From Symbiodinium natans (lineage: Eukaryota; Sar; Dinophyceae; Suessiales; Symbiodiniaceae), in NCBI GenBank assembly GCA_905221605.1, contig CAJNDS010002690.1, forward strand, positions 981,491-1,045,490: a DNA stretch of 64,000 bases. The letters are read 5' to 3'. Positions within the stretch are counted from its first letter, which is position 1. Each line of letters begins with the position of its first letter. A program made the position numbers and the translations under genes. Positions 32,758-46,000 of this stretch are shown piece after piece. The notes under the pieces were generated by a model. It did not search any database. It saw only the letters and a list, made by a program, of their open reading frames with translations, and was not told the DNA's origin.

Positions 32758-32816
32758 CTACATGTAAGGTTGAAGGATTTCGCAGGGCATCTAGGGTTCG
32801 GGGTTTGCAAGACTAA

Positions 32817-32942
32817 GGGAAGTTGCATGGTCCCTTCACATGCTCCCTGAAGTATGCGCCCTTAGGTTGTACATAGGGGGGTATAGAAGGGTTTCCCAAT
32901 TAAGGGCATACTAAGGGACCATGCAACCACCCTAAGAACAAG
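32817..32942. mobile_element. MITE-like element, family G
   Basis: AAGTTGCATGGTCCCTTCAC at the left; ATACTAAGGGACCATGCAAC at the right. Other copies: 27121-27246, 39076-39145, 60078-60190, 62990-63122. Confidence 0.85.
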
Positions 32943-33998
32943 ATGTTAGGGGCTTGATACTAGGGATCTTGTGGGGCTCTCTTGAAGGGATTCTGCAACT
33001 CTTGTTCACCTACTGCGCAGCAGTCCCTACCCTGCACCCTAAACCCTAAACCCTAAACCTTAAACCCTAAACCCTAAACCGGCTGTAGGACCTGAGGATC
33101 CTTTGAACACCCAAGCCCAAAGCCCTAAAAAACCCTAAAACCCCAAAACCCCAAGCCTTAAAGCCCCAAAGCCCGAAAGCCCCAAACCCGAAAACCCTTA
33201 GCCCTAAAACCCTGAACCGCCAACCCTAAACCCTAAATCCCAAGCCTAAGGCTGATATAACCCCCACTCCCTGCCTATTCCCTAGACCTTTCAACCCTAG
33301 AGTCATTAAACCCTAAGCCCTAAGTCCTAAACCTTAAACCCTAAGCCCTCAACCCTAAACCCTAAACCCTAAGCCCTAAACCCTAAGCCCTAAGCCCTAA
33401 GCCCTAAACCCCAAACCCAAACCCTAACCCTTAGAATCCTAAAGTTCTATATCCTAACACTACACCCCATAAGCCCTCTCAGCCCTCTACGCCAAAGAAT
33501 CCCACCTTCATAAGCCCGATTGGTGCTCCGAGCTCCTGTGAACGGTTTATTGTTTAGGGTTTAGGGTTTCGGGGTCATGGTTTAGGGTTTAGGGTTTAGG
33601 GTGTCGGGAGTTTGCTTCACGCCGCCAGCCTGCCTTTGGGGGGGGGGGGGGTTGCTCAGTGTTTGTTGGGGGGAGTTAGAGAGGTTTAAGAGTTTCGAGC
33701 TCGGAGTTTAGGGTTTAGGGTTTAGGCTTCCGAGCCCTAAACCCTTAACCCTAAGCCCTTAACCCTAGTAAACCCAAGCACTGAAGTTCGGAACCCTGGG
33801 CCTCTAAGGCCTAAGCCAACCTGCAACCTTGGTCCCTCTTCCCCCGTAGCCCAACCTCCAGAACCCCCAGCAAAGGCCTTCAAAGCGTTCCGGGTTTAGG
33901 GTTTAGGGTTTAGGATTTAGGGTTTAGGGTTTAGGGTTCTCGGTATCTACTCCATAAAGGCACTTGGGGGGGGGGGTGCTTCGGGCGAGTCTGGCGAG

Positions 33999-34073
33999 AG
34001 CCTCCCGGCCGACATGTTGCTGGTGCACGCGCGGCTGCAGCACCATGACCGAGGCGAAGGATTCGGGCTACAC
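33999..34073 (+). CDS. Pullulanase exon: PUD domain, first strand
   Basis: Reads [16 protein letters not shown] then DRGEGFGLH, matching the pullulanase-associated domain (pattern LVVHY...GWGLHVWG). The start is taken after GGCGAG but could lie a little upstream, since the frame stays open to about 33986. The donor CAC^GTCCCT joins AG^GTCTGG in phase 0, with a shared GTC. Confidence 0.75.
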
Positions 34074-37000
34074 GTCCCTCGGCCCAGCACCCCTAAACCC
34101 TCAACCCTAAACCCCAAACCCTCAACCCCAAACCCTAAACCCTAAACCAACGGCTCCAGCCTCTTGAGCCGAAACTACACCGCCTTATCGTCTTTCTAGC
34201 AAGGACCCAATAGTTGTTTCGGGTACTATTTCTTTGTGGTACTTTATCGTAACTTTAGATCCTTACCTTTTTTGGGTTTGTTGGGTTTCTTATTAAGGCA
34301 GCTACAAGTTTAATTTATAGCTACCCTCCTGAGTGCAGCCAAGATTAAGATTCTGCTTTTTGGGTCCTCCCAGGATTCTGGGTAGAGCCTAAACTAGACC
34401 GCGAAGGGCTCCACTCCCCAGATACCTGGAGGATCCAATAGATCCTTTCAGGGTTCCTGAGACTGATCCAATAGTAGTATGGAATACTGCCCTAAACCCT
34501 AAACCCTCAACCCTAAGCCCTAAACCCCAAACCCTAAACCCTAAACCCTGAGCCCTAAACCCTAAACCCGCAGCCATTCAAGTAAGCCAGGCGTGGACGT
34601 GAATGCTCAACACCTGTACAGCCATTAGAACACCTGAAAAGCTTGGTAGCTGAATGAGTACACTTCACACTTTCCGGGATCCTATAATCTCTACAAGCCC
34701 TAAACCCTAAACCCTAAACCCCAAACCCTAAACCCTAAACCCTAAACCCCTAGAAGTGTACACTTTTTGGGGGCCCATGAACTCAGCAACGAAGAAGGCC
34801 ACACCGCTGAGTCGATGAAACGATGTGGTGGGCTCCAACCTTGAATTTCCCTCATGTTCCTGTGCTACCCCCCTCTTTTCTGCCCCCCCCCCCCCCCCCA
34901 GGTTCCTCCATAAGTAAGGCCATTTAGGGATGATTCAGATTAAGGTTATAAGGTAATTTAAGGGGGGAACCGGAGGGGGGGCGGGGGGTTAGTGTGGAGG
35001 GGGGGTAGAAGGGAAACACATGATTCCCCAAAGCGACACCTTCAGACATCAAGCATATACTGCTAATCCTAAAACCCTATGAAGCTCACCACAGGGCTCC
35101 TGAGGTTGAGGGTTGAGGGTTGAGGTCTGAGGGTTTGGGGTCTAGAGGGCTTAGGGGATAGGAGTTAGGAAATAAAGTATCCGTAAGGGTAACCCCGCGA
35201 GACTGGGGCGCTTTCCCGAACCGATTCTGACTGCCGGAAATTCGGCAATCAGAGTTCGTGTGGAGGTCCCGTTAGTAGGGTTTTGGGTTTAGGATTCGGC
35301 AATCAGGGTTCCTGTGGAGGTTCCCTTAATAGGTTTAGGGTTTAAGGTTTAGGGTAGCACAGGCTGATGTAAGGTGCCTAATTTCCCAGTTCAAACCTTG
35401 CTGCCATCAAGCTTTTCGCAGCTCACAGTCCACTCTTGAATGCCTAGTCCTAAACCAACAAAACAGCCACAAAACAAACAGACCAAGCCCTGACATGCTT
35501 AATCCTAACTAACCCTAAAACCCCCGCAAACCCTGTAAACCCGTTAACCCACAAACCCTAAAAATCCTACTAAACCCTATCTCTTCCAACCAGGTCTGGG
35601 GCGCCGCCGCGGGCATCCATACTGACTGGGCGGCTCCATTGCACCCTGCGCCCTGGGCAGAACAGCGAGCGTTGGGCTTTAACCCTCAACCCTGGACCCT
35701 AAGCCCTAAACCCTAAACCCTAAGTTTAGGGCAGGCGGTGATCCCTGGAAGTATAGGGTAAGTTTGAGGTTTAGGGCTCGTGTCGTGTCCTCCTAATAAA
35801 CCCTGTGCGCAGGTTACTCTTAGGTCGCGAAAGGCTCTGACCCCAGACACACGAAAACCCTATAAACCCTCGATGAACGCTGCATAAACCCTCCATGAAG
35901 CCTTCATAGAACCTTGAATAGTTTAATAAACCCTAAACCCTAAACCCTAAACCCTAAACCCTAAACCCTAAACCCTAAACCCTAAACTCCCGAAACCCCA
36001 AAGTTCCCTAAACCCCAAACCCCAAACTCCCGAAACCCCAAAGCCCGGGCTGAGGTCTCCGAAGACGACTTCGGCTTGATCTACGAGGTGCCCCTCGTCG
36101 ACGCCGACGAGGACTGGAAAAGGCAAACCCTAAACCCCACAGTTTGGGTTTAGGGTTTGGGGTTTAATTATGGTTTCGGGTTTCGAGCTTAGGGTTTAGG
36201 GCTTAGGGCTTAGAGCTTAGGGCTTAGGGTTCAGGATGTGCCCGGCAGGTCGCGGGTTGACAAGCGCGCCCACTCAATCACGCGCAGCAATGTGAAGACA
36301 TTCCCCCCCCGCCAAGGCCGCCCAACGACGCACAGCGAGACAAACCAGGGCCAGCCCAAACCAAGCCAAAGCCATCCCAAATTCACATGTCACTCGGTTT
36401 TGGGGTTTAGTGTGTAAGTAGTTTTTCTGGGAAACTTAGGACAATTGGGACTGTGTGGTCGCTATTGGGACGCTTGGGTCACCCTAAAGGGTCCCTGGTC
36501 CTGGAGTCCTGGGGACTGTCATCCGCCAGAGGCCTCCGAGAGCCTCTCGGCCAGGGGGACTTCCGGATTCTAAAGGCTTTAGGGTTTAGGGTTTAGAGTT
36601 TGGGGTTTAGGGTTTTAGGGTCCGAATTTGGGCAGGGCGCGGTGCTTCGGCTTTAGAGTCATGCAGTATCTCACCTGTCCCGGTTGCTCCTCGCGCTGGA
36701 CTTGCTGCCCGGCCTGCTCATCTGGTCGCCTCTGGATCTGGAGTGGCATCGCCTGCGCGTTTTGGAGAGAACATGGCATCAGAGCCATCTGGTCCTGGAG
36801 CTGGAGCGGCAATGGCATCAGAGCCATCTCGAGGTGCTGGAGTTGCAATGGCATCAGATCCTGGTAGGGTATAGGGTTGAGAGGTTTAGACGCAGGGCTA
36901 TAGGGGTGCATTGTAAGGCCTTATGGTAGGGTTTAGGGTCCGGTAGGGTTTAGGGTCCGGTGCTCTTGCGGTTGAGGGTTTAGGGTTTAGGGTTTAGTGT

Positions 37001-40000
37001 TTAGGGGGCGTCAGAATTAGGGTTCAGGGTTCAGGCGTGATAGGTGCTTGTAGTTGGTTGTGCAGGGGGGTCGCTGCAAGCCCGAAGCACTTACTCAAGG
37101 TTGTCTTGAAGCTAGCCCCCCTAGGCCTTCTTAGGCCCCAAACCCTTAGACCCTAAGACCTTCACCTTAAACCTCAAACCTCTAGACCCTAAACCCTAAA
37201 CCCTAAACCCTAAACCCCCCAAGTCCGAAAACTCAAGAATAGCCAGCCAGGACGGCCAGCTCGCATTGGGGCTCATCTTCCACAGGGGCGACGACAAGAG
37301 AACCGGCATGGGGAATGTGGGGTCTAGGGTTCATAGGGATGATCAATCCCCTAAACCCTAAACCCTAAACCCTAAACCCTAAACCCTAAACCCTAAACCC
37401 TAAACCCTAAACCCTAAAAGGTTTAGGGTTGTGGGTTCGGGGCTCGGGGTCTAGACTTTTGTCGAAGCCCGAAGCCGGTTTAGGGTTTTAGGTTTTTAGG
37501 CTTTTAGGGTTGTTAGGGCTTTTAAGGGTTTTAGAGTTTCAGAGTTAAACTTTTGAGGGTTTTAGGGTTTTTGGGCTTTTAGGGTTGTTAGGGCTTTTAA
37601 GCGTTTTAGAGTTTCAGGGTTTAACTTTTGAGGGTTTTAGGGTTTAGGGCGGCTGGAGTTCCGCTTCGGTGTTGAGGAACTTTAGGTTTTTAGGGTTCTG
37701 TAAGGGAGAGGGGGTTCGAGGGGGGGTATAAAACCCAACCTTCCCAAGTACGCCCTACTGCTCCCTAAGGTTCCCTAAGCTTCCCTAAGGTCTTCTAGGT
37801 ACCTACCCCGCATGAACCCCCCCCCCCCTCCTGTCGTTTTGAGGATTTAGGGTTCAGGATGTAGGGTTCAGGGTTTAGGGTTAGGGGTTTCGGGTATAGG
37901 GCTTAGCATTTAGGGTTTGTTGGCTTAGGAATAACCCCTAAGGATCGCGCGCGCGTTCGGGAGTAGTCTCAGGCGGGGCCTGCCATCCTTTTGAACACCT
38001 CTCAGCCCACAGTCCCGTAAACAAAGAACCTAAAACCCTAAGACCGCAAAACCCCAAACCGAACTTTAAGCCCCAAGCCCTAAACCCTAGCCCTAAACCC
38101 TAAACCCACCGAAGTCCCAAAAAACAAGCCCAGGAGGTGCACGACCGAGTTGGGCTGGGAGCAGCTACTCTGCCGAGACCATACCCATGGCGATCTTGCC
38201 GTAGAGTTTAGGGTTAAGGGTCTAGGGTTTGGGGTTTAGGGTGTATGGTTTGGGGTTTTATGGCCCTTATACTACCTAACAAATCCTTAAAAAGGTTCCC
38301 CCAAAACCTAAGATTGCAACCTTAGGGGCCCAAGGTACAAACCCTAGATTTATAAGCCACAGGCTGGGAAGCCCAAAAACGCTGAAATGCAAGAACCGTG
38401 AAGACACGATGTAAAAAAAAGCCGCCTTTCTTTTTGGCTGAACTCCCAGAAGCACTTAGGAGCTGAGTGGGCGCACTTTACACTTTTTGGGAAACGATAA
38501 TCTCTATGTAACGGATAGTGTACACTTTTTTGGGGCTAATGAACTCAGCAACTAAGACCATTAGAATTACTCAAATGCAACAAACGTGAAGAGAGGCGAA
38601 AAAAGCAGTCAGGGACTATGTCGAACAGGCCACAGGCCACGCTCGTTGTCTGAACATGCGGCATTCGCGACCGAAAACACTATCACAGCAAAAGCAGCAG
38701 CGTTTTCCGTAGAAAAAAGCGCGCCGAGCCGGGCAAGAGTCAAACCCGCCGAAACAAACAACGACCATGTGCGACATTGCGACAACCACGTGGCGACGAA
38801 CTGCGTTTGTCAAGGCACATGGATGCATGAACACGCAACAACCCTGAAACCTACAACCTGAACGAGAGATTCCAAAGTCATGATTGACTTTGACTTCTTC
38901 ATGCCGAAATATCATCCCCTTTTTTCGGGGACTCCCTGCACTTGACACCCCCCAAAACTAAACTCCGTTTTTACCCTGAACCGAAAATCTCTAGGCTCCG
39001 CTCCTGCCTCAATGCCGGCGCTGTGTGGCTTGGCCATGGCGACCGCCCAAGCACCTCGGACGCCAAGCCAGCTAGTTTTCTTAGGGTAGTAGCATGGTCT
39101 GAAGCATGGACCCTTGACTTTATAGGGTATGCAAGGGGCCCACGGCGCTAAACCCTGCAGTAACCCCTGAACCCAAAACCCGACCAACCCTACACACTTC
39201 CGAAACCCTACTTGAAGTTCTAAGCTAAACGTTCTAGCATGAACTCAGAAACTCATGCACTACAACCCTAACTCTGAACCCCAAACCCTAAACCCTAAAC
39301 CCTAAACCCTAAACCCCAAACCCCAAACCCTAAACCCTAAACCCTAAACCCTAAACCCTAAACCCTAAACCCTAAACCCTAAACCCTAAACCCTAAACCC
39401 TAAACCCTAAACCCTAAACCCTAAACCCTAAACCCTAAACCCTTCCAGAGGCACCCTGGAGCCAGATCCGGGCTCGCTGCTGGAAGGTGACTTCCACGCC
39501 CTGGGTGCGCGCGCGCACTGGGCGCCCCGGTCCTATGCAGGGGTTTGGGGGTTTGGGGGTTTGGGGTTTAGGGTTTGGGGTTTAGGGTTTAGGGTTTGGG
39601 GTTTAGGGTTTGGGGTTTGGGGTTTAGGGTTTAGGGGTTTAGGGGTTTGGGTTTTGGGGTTGGGGTTTGGGGTTTGGGGTTTGGGGTTTGGGTTTTAGGG
39701 TTTAGGGTTGGGATTTCGGGTTTGGGGTTTAGGGTTTGGGGTTTGGGGTTTGGGGTTTGGGGTTTGGGGTTTGGGGTTTTAAGGTTTTAGGGTTTTAGGG
39801 TTTTAGGGTTTTAGGGTTTGGGGTCTAGAGGTTTAGTGACACCCACTTCTCGCATTCCGTGCTCATGAGGTGCTGCCCTCGCTGATTCTGCAGCCTGGCT
39901 ATGCTATCGAGCTCCTGACAACCACCACCGTAAACATAAGGCGGTTTTCCGGTATATGAGGCAGGGTATATATTACTGTTATTATTGGTGAGTGTATATA

Positions 40001-43000
40001 AGGTTCCTTTTTAATATTGGTGAGTGTATATACCTGGTGTCCTTTTGGCGGTACAAGAAATATATACCCTACTTCATATAGTATAATGTATGTAGAGAGC
40101 TGCCATGCGCGACGGCAGAATGGAGACACGCCCCAGAGGTACAGGAATAGCAGATAAGGGACTTAAGCCCTGTACTATAAACCTCCCAGACCCTAAGCCT
40201 TACTTGGGGACCTCACAGTCCTACTTTGAGCTAAGGACGGCTGGGGACCCCAACCCTAAACCCTAAACCCTAACCCTGAACCCCAAACCCTAAACCTAAA
40301 CCCTAAACCCTAAACCCACGGGGGCCTTGTGCATCCCGAGATGGCGCAGCGTTGCGTCGTTGCCGTCTTCTACACGTCTCGCGCCTGCACTCTTGAGTCG
40401 ATTGGGGTTTAGGGTTTAGGGTTTAGGGTTTAGGGTTTAGGGTTTAGGGGTTATACGTACGAATTCAGGGTAGTTGCTAGTAAACTGTAGGTAGATGGAG
40501 TCCCAGGTCGGATTTAGGGTTGGGCTTCAGGGCTTAGGGTTTAGGGTTCAGTTGATAAAATAGGCCTTGACCCTTAACCCTAAGGTTAGGGTTAGACTTA
40601 AGGGCATAGTTTGGGGATTCAGAGCTTTGTTAGTTTATGAGGTTTACGGTTTATTTTGGTGCTGCGGAGGTACTTGGAATTTCCAACCTTTCCCTCGAGA
40701 AATCTCCGCCCGTGCTTCATTGCACATGCTTGGAAGTTCCCTGAGCCCCATTACGCTATAAACCCTACCTGGGACCCTCTTTACTACAGTTTTATGGGAC
40801 TCATTAAGGTTCGCTACTAAACTGTAGGTACATAGAGTCCCAGGAAAACCCTACAAACCCTCCAACCCTGCGCCCTAAACCCTGAACCCTAAACCCAAAA
40901 CCCAACTGTAGGTAGAAAGAGTCCCAGGAAAACTGTGGGGAGAGTCGGTGTTGGTCAGGTTTCCGGGGTCGGTCGTGGGACGAACCTTCCGTCCGAAGCC
41001 CGATACAAATGCAGTTCGGGTGCTCAGCATGTTGCAGGAGATGGAGGCCGCACAGGATTTAGTGTTTAGGGTGTAGGGTTTGGGGTTTGGGGTTTTGGGG
41101 TTTGGGGTTCAGGGATCAGGATTTAGGATTTTAGGTTTTAGGGATTGCAGGTTCCAGGGTTTTGGGTTTCTTCGGCTGGACTTGAGCCATAATACTTTGC
41201 CTAATCACGTCCCTCAGAAGCAGACTCCCGTATGATGACCTGCAGGGGAAAGGTGTCGGGTTCTTGAGACGTGGGCCCGGAAACCCTAAACCCAAAAACC
41301 AAAACCCTAAACCCTAAACCCTAAACCCTAAACCCTAAACCCTACAACCCTAAACCCGAAACCCTAAACCCTAAACCCTAAACCCCAAACCCTAAACCCT
41401 ACGCTCGCCTTGCCCGAGGCTTCAAACTGCGGGGCAGCCTTTCCGGTGGCCTCGCGCGTGGTGGCGTTGCAGCTTGGCAGTTCTGACCTCCACAGCTTGA
41501 GGGTTTAGGGTTTAGGGTTTAGGGTTTGGGGTTTAGGGTTTAGGGTTTAGGGTTTAGGGTTTAGGGTTTAGGGTTTAGGGTTTAGGGGACGATATCGGGG
41601 GTTTCTGTAAACAGGGGTACCCTGTTTCAGAGTTGCTTTCACCGGGACGATCGTATTCTGGGTATATTCAGGGTAGTATCTTTTGGGTTTGATCGAAAAG
41701 CCCTTCTTGGGAAATATATAAGGGTTCCTCTTGATTTCTTCGGGTGTATAGGAGTGCTTTGGCAACAGGTACCTTTATCCACTGCCATATAAACATTACA
41801 AGGGGCCAGTAGATTTTTCAAAGTTTAGAGTTCAGGGTGTTTATGGTCCATATCCTAACACGGGAATCAGTAGAACAGGGTATGTGATCCCAATTGTAAG
41901 TTCTGTTTGGTCCCGCTCCCCCCCCCCTTCCCGCCCGCCCGAAGTTCTTGGCTTAGGGTTTAGGATTAAGTCCCCCCCAGACAATTTTCCCGGTCAAGGA
42001 CCCCAAAGGCTCCAGAAAAGGGAGCCAGGAACAGCAGGACGCACTCCTGCTGTGTCTCCCAAAGTGCATAATACCGGAGCCACAACCAGCCGCAGAGAGA
42101 GTGAGAGAGTGACGGAGAGGGAGAGAGTGAGAGAGAGGGAGAGAATGCTAATAAAGAGAAAGAAAGAGAGAAAGAAAAAGCGAGAGAGAGAGAGGGATAG
42201 ACAGGAAGAACGCGTACTGATTGGATACCCACCGCATTCCACATGCAGTCTTTGCAACGTTCTCTCCAGCCGAACAGGTGGAAAGCTGTGTTTCGGCTCT
42301 GAACCCTACGCCCTAAAGCCTAAAGACCCTCAAAGCCCAAAAAGCCTAAACCCTTTGGGGCTAAACGCCCAAAAAGCCTAAACCCTTTGGGGCTAGAGTC
42401 TCCGGTTTTCGTGCTTAGGGCTTCAGGGTTTAGGGTTTTCGGGCCCTAAACCCTAAACAGTAAACCCTAAACCCCGATAGCCTAACCCTAAACCCTGAAC
42501 CCCGAACCCTAAATCCTAAACCCTAGCCCGAAACCCTAAACCCTAAGCCATGTACTAGGGCTTAGGGTCGCAGACTCCAGGCCGACGATGTTTTCGACCT
42601 CGAGGCGGGAAACTGCTGACGTAGGGCGTTTGGCCTAGGCCTAAGCCCGATTAGGGTTTAGGGTTTAAGGCTTCAGGGTTTAGTGTTTAGGGTTTAGGGT
42701 TTAGGCTCCCTGATCAACGAAATCGTTTCTTGAAATCAATCTGGGGGGGGGGGGGGGGGGGGGGGGGTGGGTCCTTACTATAGGGAATCCGACTATTTGG
42801 GGATCTCTCATGTGTCAATGTTCAGATATCTCTTTGTATATCTATCTATATCTATCTCCTGTATTGACAAGAAATCCCCGCTGTCCGAGCTGTGTGGGAG
42901 GTTTTAGCTAGCCTTCAGGACTCACGGTTCAGGGCACTTTGTGAAGGGCCGTGGGACTCATGTGGTGTTTTCTTTTGTCGTAACTTTGTTAGCGCTTGTT

Positions 43001-46000
43001 TCTGGGCATGGCGGGTATGTTTAGAGTCATCTAGAGCAACATGTGTTGGGTATAGCTTTGAAGGTGGCTTGTAGGGTTTCGGGTTTCGGGTTTAGGGTTT
43101 AGGGTTTAGGGTTTTGTGTTTAGGGTTTAGGGTTTATTGGAACCTTGTAATTTTCCAAAGAGTTCACGGGGGCTGGTCATTCTTGTACAACCCAAACTCT
43201 TAAACCTTAAAACCCCTAAGCCCTAAACCCTTTAACCAAAAAAATGCCCGCTCGCCCTCCAACCTCTCTGCTTATGATTCAACCCAGCAAGCCCTAAACC
43301 CTACACCCTGAACCCTAAACCCTAAACCTTCCCAGGTGACCTCGCCGACCCCAGAAGAAGAGAAGGTGTTCGAAGGGAACCCCTATCTTCAGGCGCCTTC
43401 TGGGCAGGTTCCCAAATCAGGGTTTAAAGACCCTAAGCCCTAAACCCTCAACCCTAGGGATTGGGGTTTTAAGTTTAGGGTCTAGAGTTTAAATCTTTAG
43501 GGTCCAAAGTTTAGGGTTTAGGGCGTAGGGCAAGTTAGGGTCTCTTTGTGGGTACCCATGGTAAGGCGGCACTCTTTAAAAAGGGCTCCCAGAAAGAGAC
43601 CCTAATCTAGAGAACTACCCATCTGATGAGGTCCCTGAACGCCACCCTAAGAACCCAAAAGTCTGGATTTCTGCAGGTTCTTACTCTAACACCTCTAAAA
43701 GGGTTCTGAGGTAGCCTACAAAAACGTAGGTGTGGGGCTCTTAAGGTAACCATGACCTGAACTCCCAGCAGTTTACCCTAAACCCTAAACCCTAAACCCT
43801 AAACCCTAAACCCTAAACCCTAAACCCTAAACCCTAAACCCTAAACCCTAAACCTTTTTACGACGTTGCAGGATTTAGGGGCTTGGGCCTTCGGGGTGTG
43901 GAGTTCGATGCAGGGGGGGCGGGGCTTTGGGGAGCTTGCGGTCTGTTCTTGCTCTGCGGTTTGGGGTTTGGGGTTTGGGGTTTGGGGTTTGGGGTTTGGG
44001 GGTTTAGGGTTTAGGGGTTTAGGGTTGAAAGGTTTACTGGGCGTCGGTTTTGACCAGAAGGTTCAGTATCAATGCCGGCAAGTCTCGGCCAAACTGAGAG
44101 GAGTGTTCGGGGTTCAGAAATCCCCTGGCCTACGTGACGATGCTCGGTGCTAGCCCTAAACCCTATAAACCCTAAACCCTGAACCCTAAATCTGCCGTCA
44201 AGTCGGCCCTGGACATGGCCTGGGCTCACGGACAGCTTCTGAAGTCTTTTCTCAGAGTCCATCTGGGGCCCAGTCGTATATACCCTGGACCCTTAAAGTT
44301 TAAGGTTTAGGGTTTACGGTTTACGGTTTCGGGTTTAGGGTTTAGGGTTTGGGGACTAAAGGGGACCCTTGTAAGGGACCTTGGGGGGTTCTTTGGGGGG
44401 TGTTTTAGAGGCTACATAGGGTATATATTTAGGGTTTAGGGTTTAGGGTTTAGGGTATATGGGCCACATTAGGAGTATATGAACGGGAACCCTTTAGGGG
44501 CACAACCTTCGGGGTTACGAGTCTTCATCCCTTGAGTCCATGTGCTATAGCGGAGGGTAGACCCCTATCCAAGCCTCTCTCTTTTTTTTTTTTTTGGGGG
44601 GGGGGGGGGGGTGTAGCGTTTTAGGGTTTAGGGTTTAGGGGGAACCTCTATGAGGGGTTTCGGGGTTTAGGGGTTAGGGGTTGAGACATTGAGTAGCATT
44701 GAGGGCTTGGGAGGCCTGGGCGGCGCGTTTGGATGGTGCAGGGGAGAACCCTAAACCCTAAACCCTAAACCCTAAACCCTAAACCCTAAACCCTAAACCC
44801 TAAACCCTAAACCCCTTTCCCCTTCCTCAAGCCCCCAACCCCCCAGCCGATGGGATGGTTGGCTCTCTGTGGTTTGCGGCCTCTTGGGTCGGCGCTAGAG
44901 CTCCGAAAATCCCCAACTAAACCCCGAGCCTCCTCAACTCCCAAACCTTCAACTCTCAAACCCTAAACCCCAAACCCTAAGCCCCAAACCGCAAACCCTA
45001 AAATTCCACACCCTTAAACCCAACACCCAAACCCTAAACCCCAAACCCCAAACCCTAAACCCCAAACCCTGAACCCCAAACCCTAAACCCTATGCCCTAA
45101 ACCCTAAACCCTAGCCCTAAACCCTAAACACCTGAACCCCCCATTTTTGCCAGGGCTGTGGCCTCCTCCGTCTTCCTCCTGTCCCGGCCGCGGCCGGGGG
45201 CCCGGCAGGTTTGGGGGAGTTTGGGGTGTTTAGGGTTTCGGGTTTAGGGTTTAGGGCTAGGACCCAGAGTAGGTCCTTATTCCCTTTTTTGGTGGTTTAG
45301 ATTCCTTTTCTTTGCCCTTGAACTCAAAAGGGTAACTACCCTTGGGTCTAGGGGTGGTTTGGGGTGTTTGGTGTTTAAGGGTGTAGAGTTTCGAGGTTTA
45401 GGGTTTGGGGCTTAGGGTGTTTAGGGTTTAATGTTAGGGTCCCTTTAATAACCCCCCCCCCCCCCCTCAAATCTTGTTTTGGTCCCCGGGGTTTGGAGGG
45501 GTGGAAAAAAAAAGAGGGGGTGTCAATAATGCGGATTCTGGGGGTCTGGGGTCTGGGGGTCTGGGGCTGGTCGGCTGTCAGGGTCTGCTTCTCTAAAGAC
45601 TGAGCCTCGGAGCTCTTTCAAGCCAGCTCAGCTGAAAAGTCTTCTCTGCAATGGAACTCTAAAGCCATTTTCAGTAAAATTTTCAATTCCTGGCCGGAAA
45701 AATTTTACAATTACCACCCCATTATTATTATCACCGGACCCCCCTATATAGACTTGTTTACATACATCGGCCCGAAAACCTCCCCCGGCGAATATTACTA
45801 TTACCACTCCATTTATAAATGGGACGTTAACATTAGTGTTTAGGGCCTGAGAGTTTGGAGTTCGGGGTTGAGGGTCCATCATATGGCAGGGTCTATGTTG
45901 TGCGTAGCAGGGTCTACAGGACTTACAGGATTGTCTTCGGGGGCTTTGGGGTTTAGGTTTCATATGTAGGGTTAGGGTTTTATCTCACCAGCATTTCTTC

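Noticed and set aside
41884-42381. 165-codon + strand frame
   Set aside because: Core is a GA-rich tract (Arg-Glu repeats) and the ends are CCCTAAA-derived; antisense frames are equally long.
45628-45963. 111-codon minus-strand frame
   Set aside because: No domain; overlaps repeated ATTATTATTACCACC text and CCCTAAA-derived ends; left as an unrecognised intron island.
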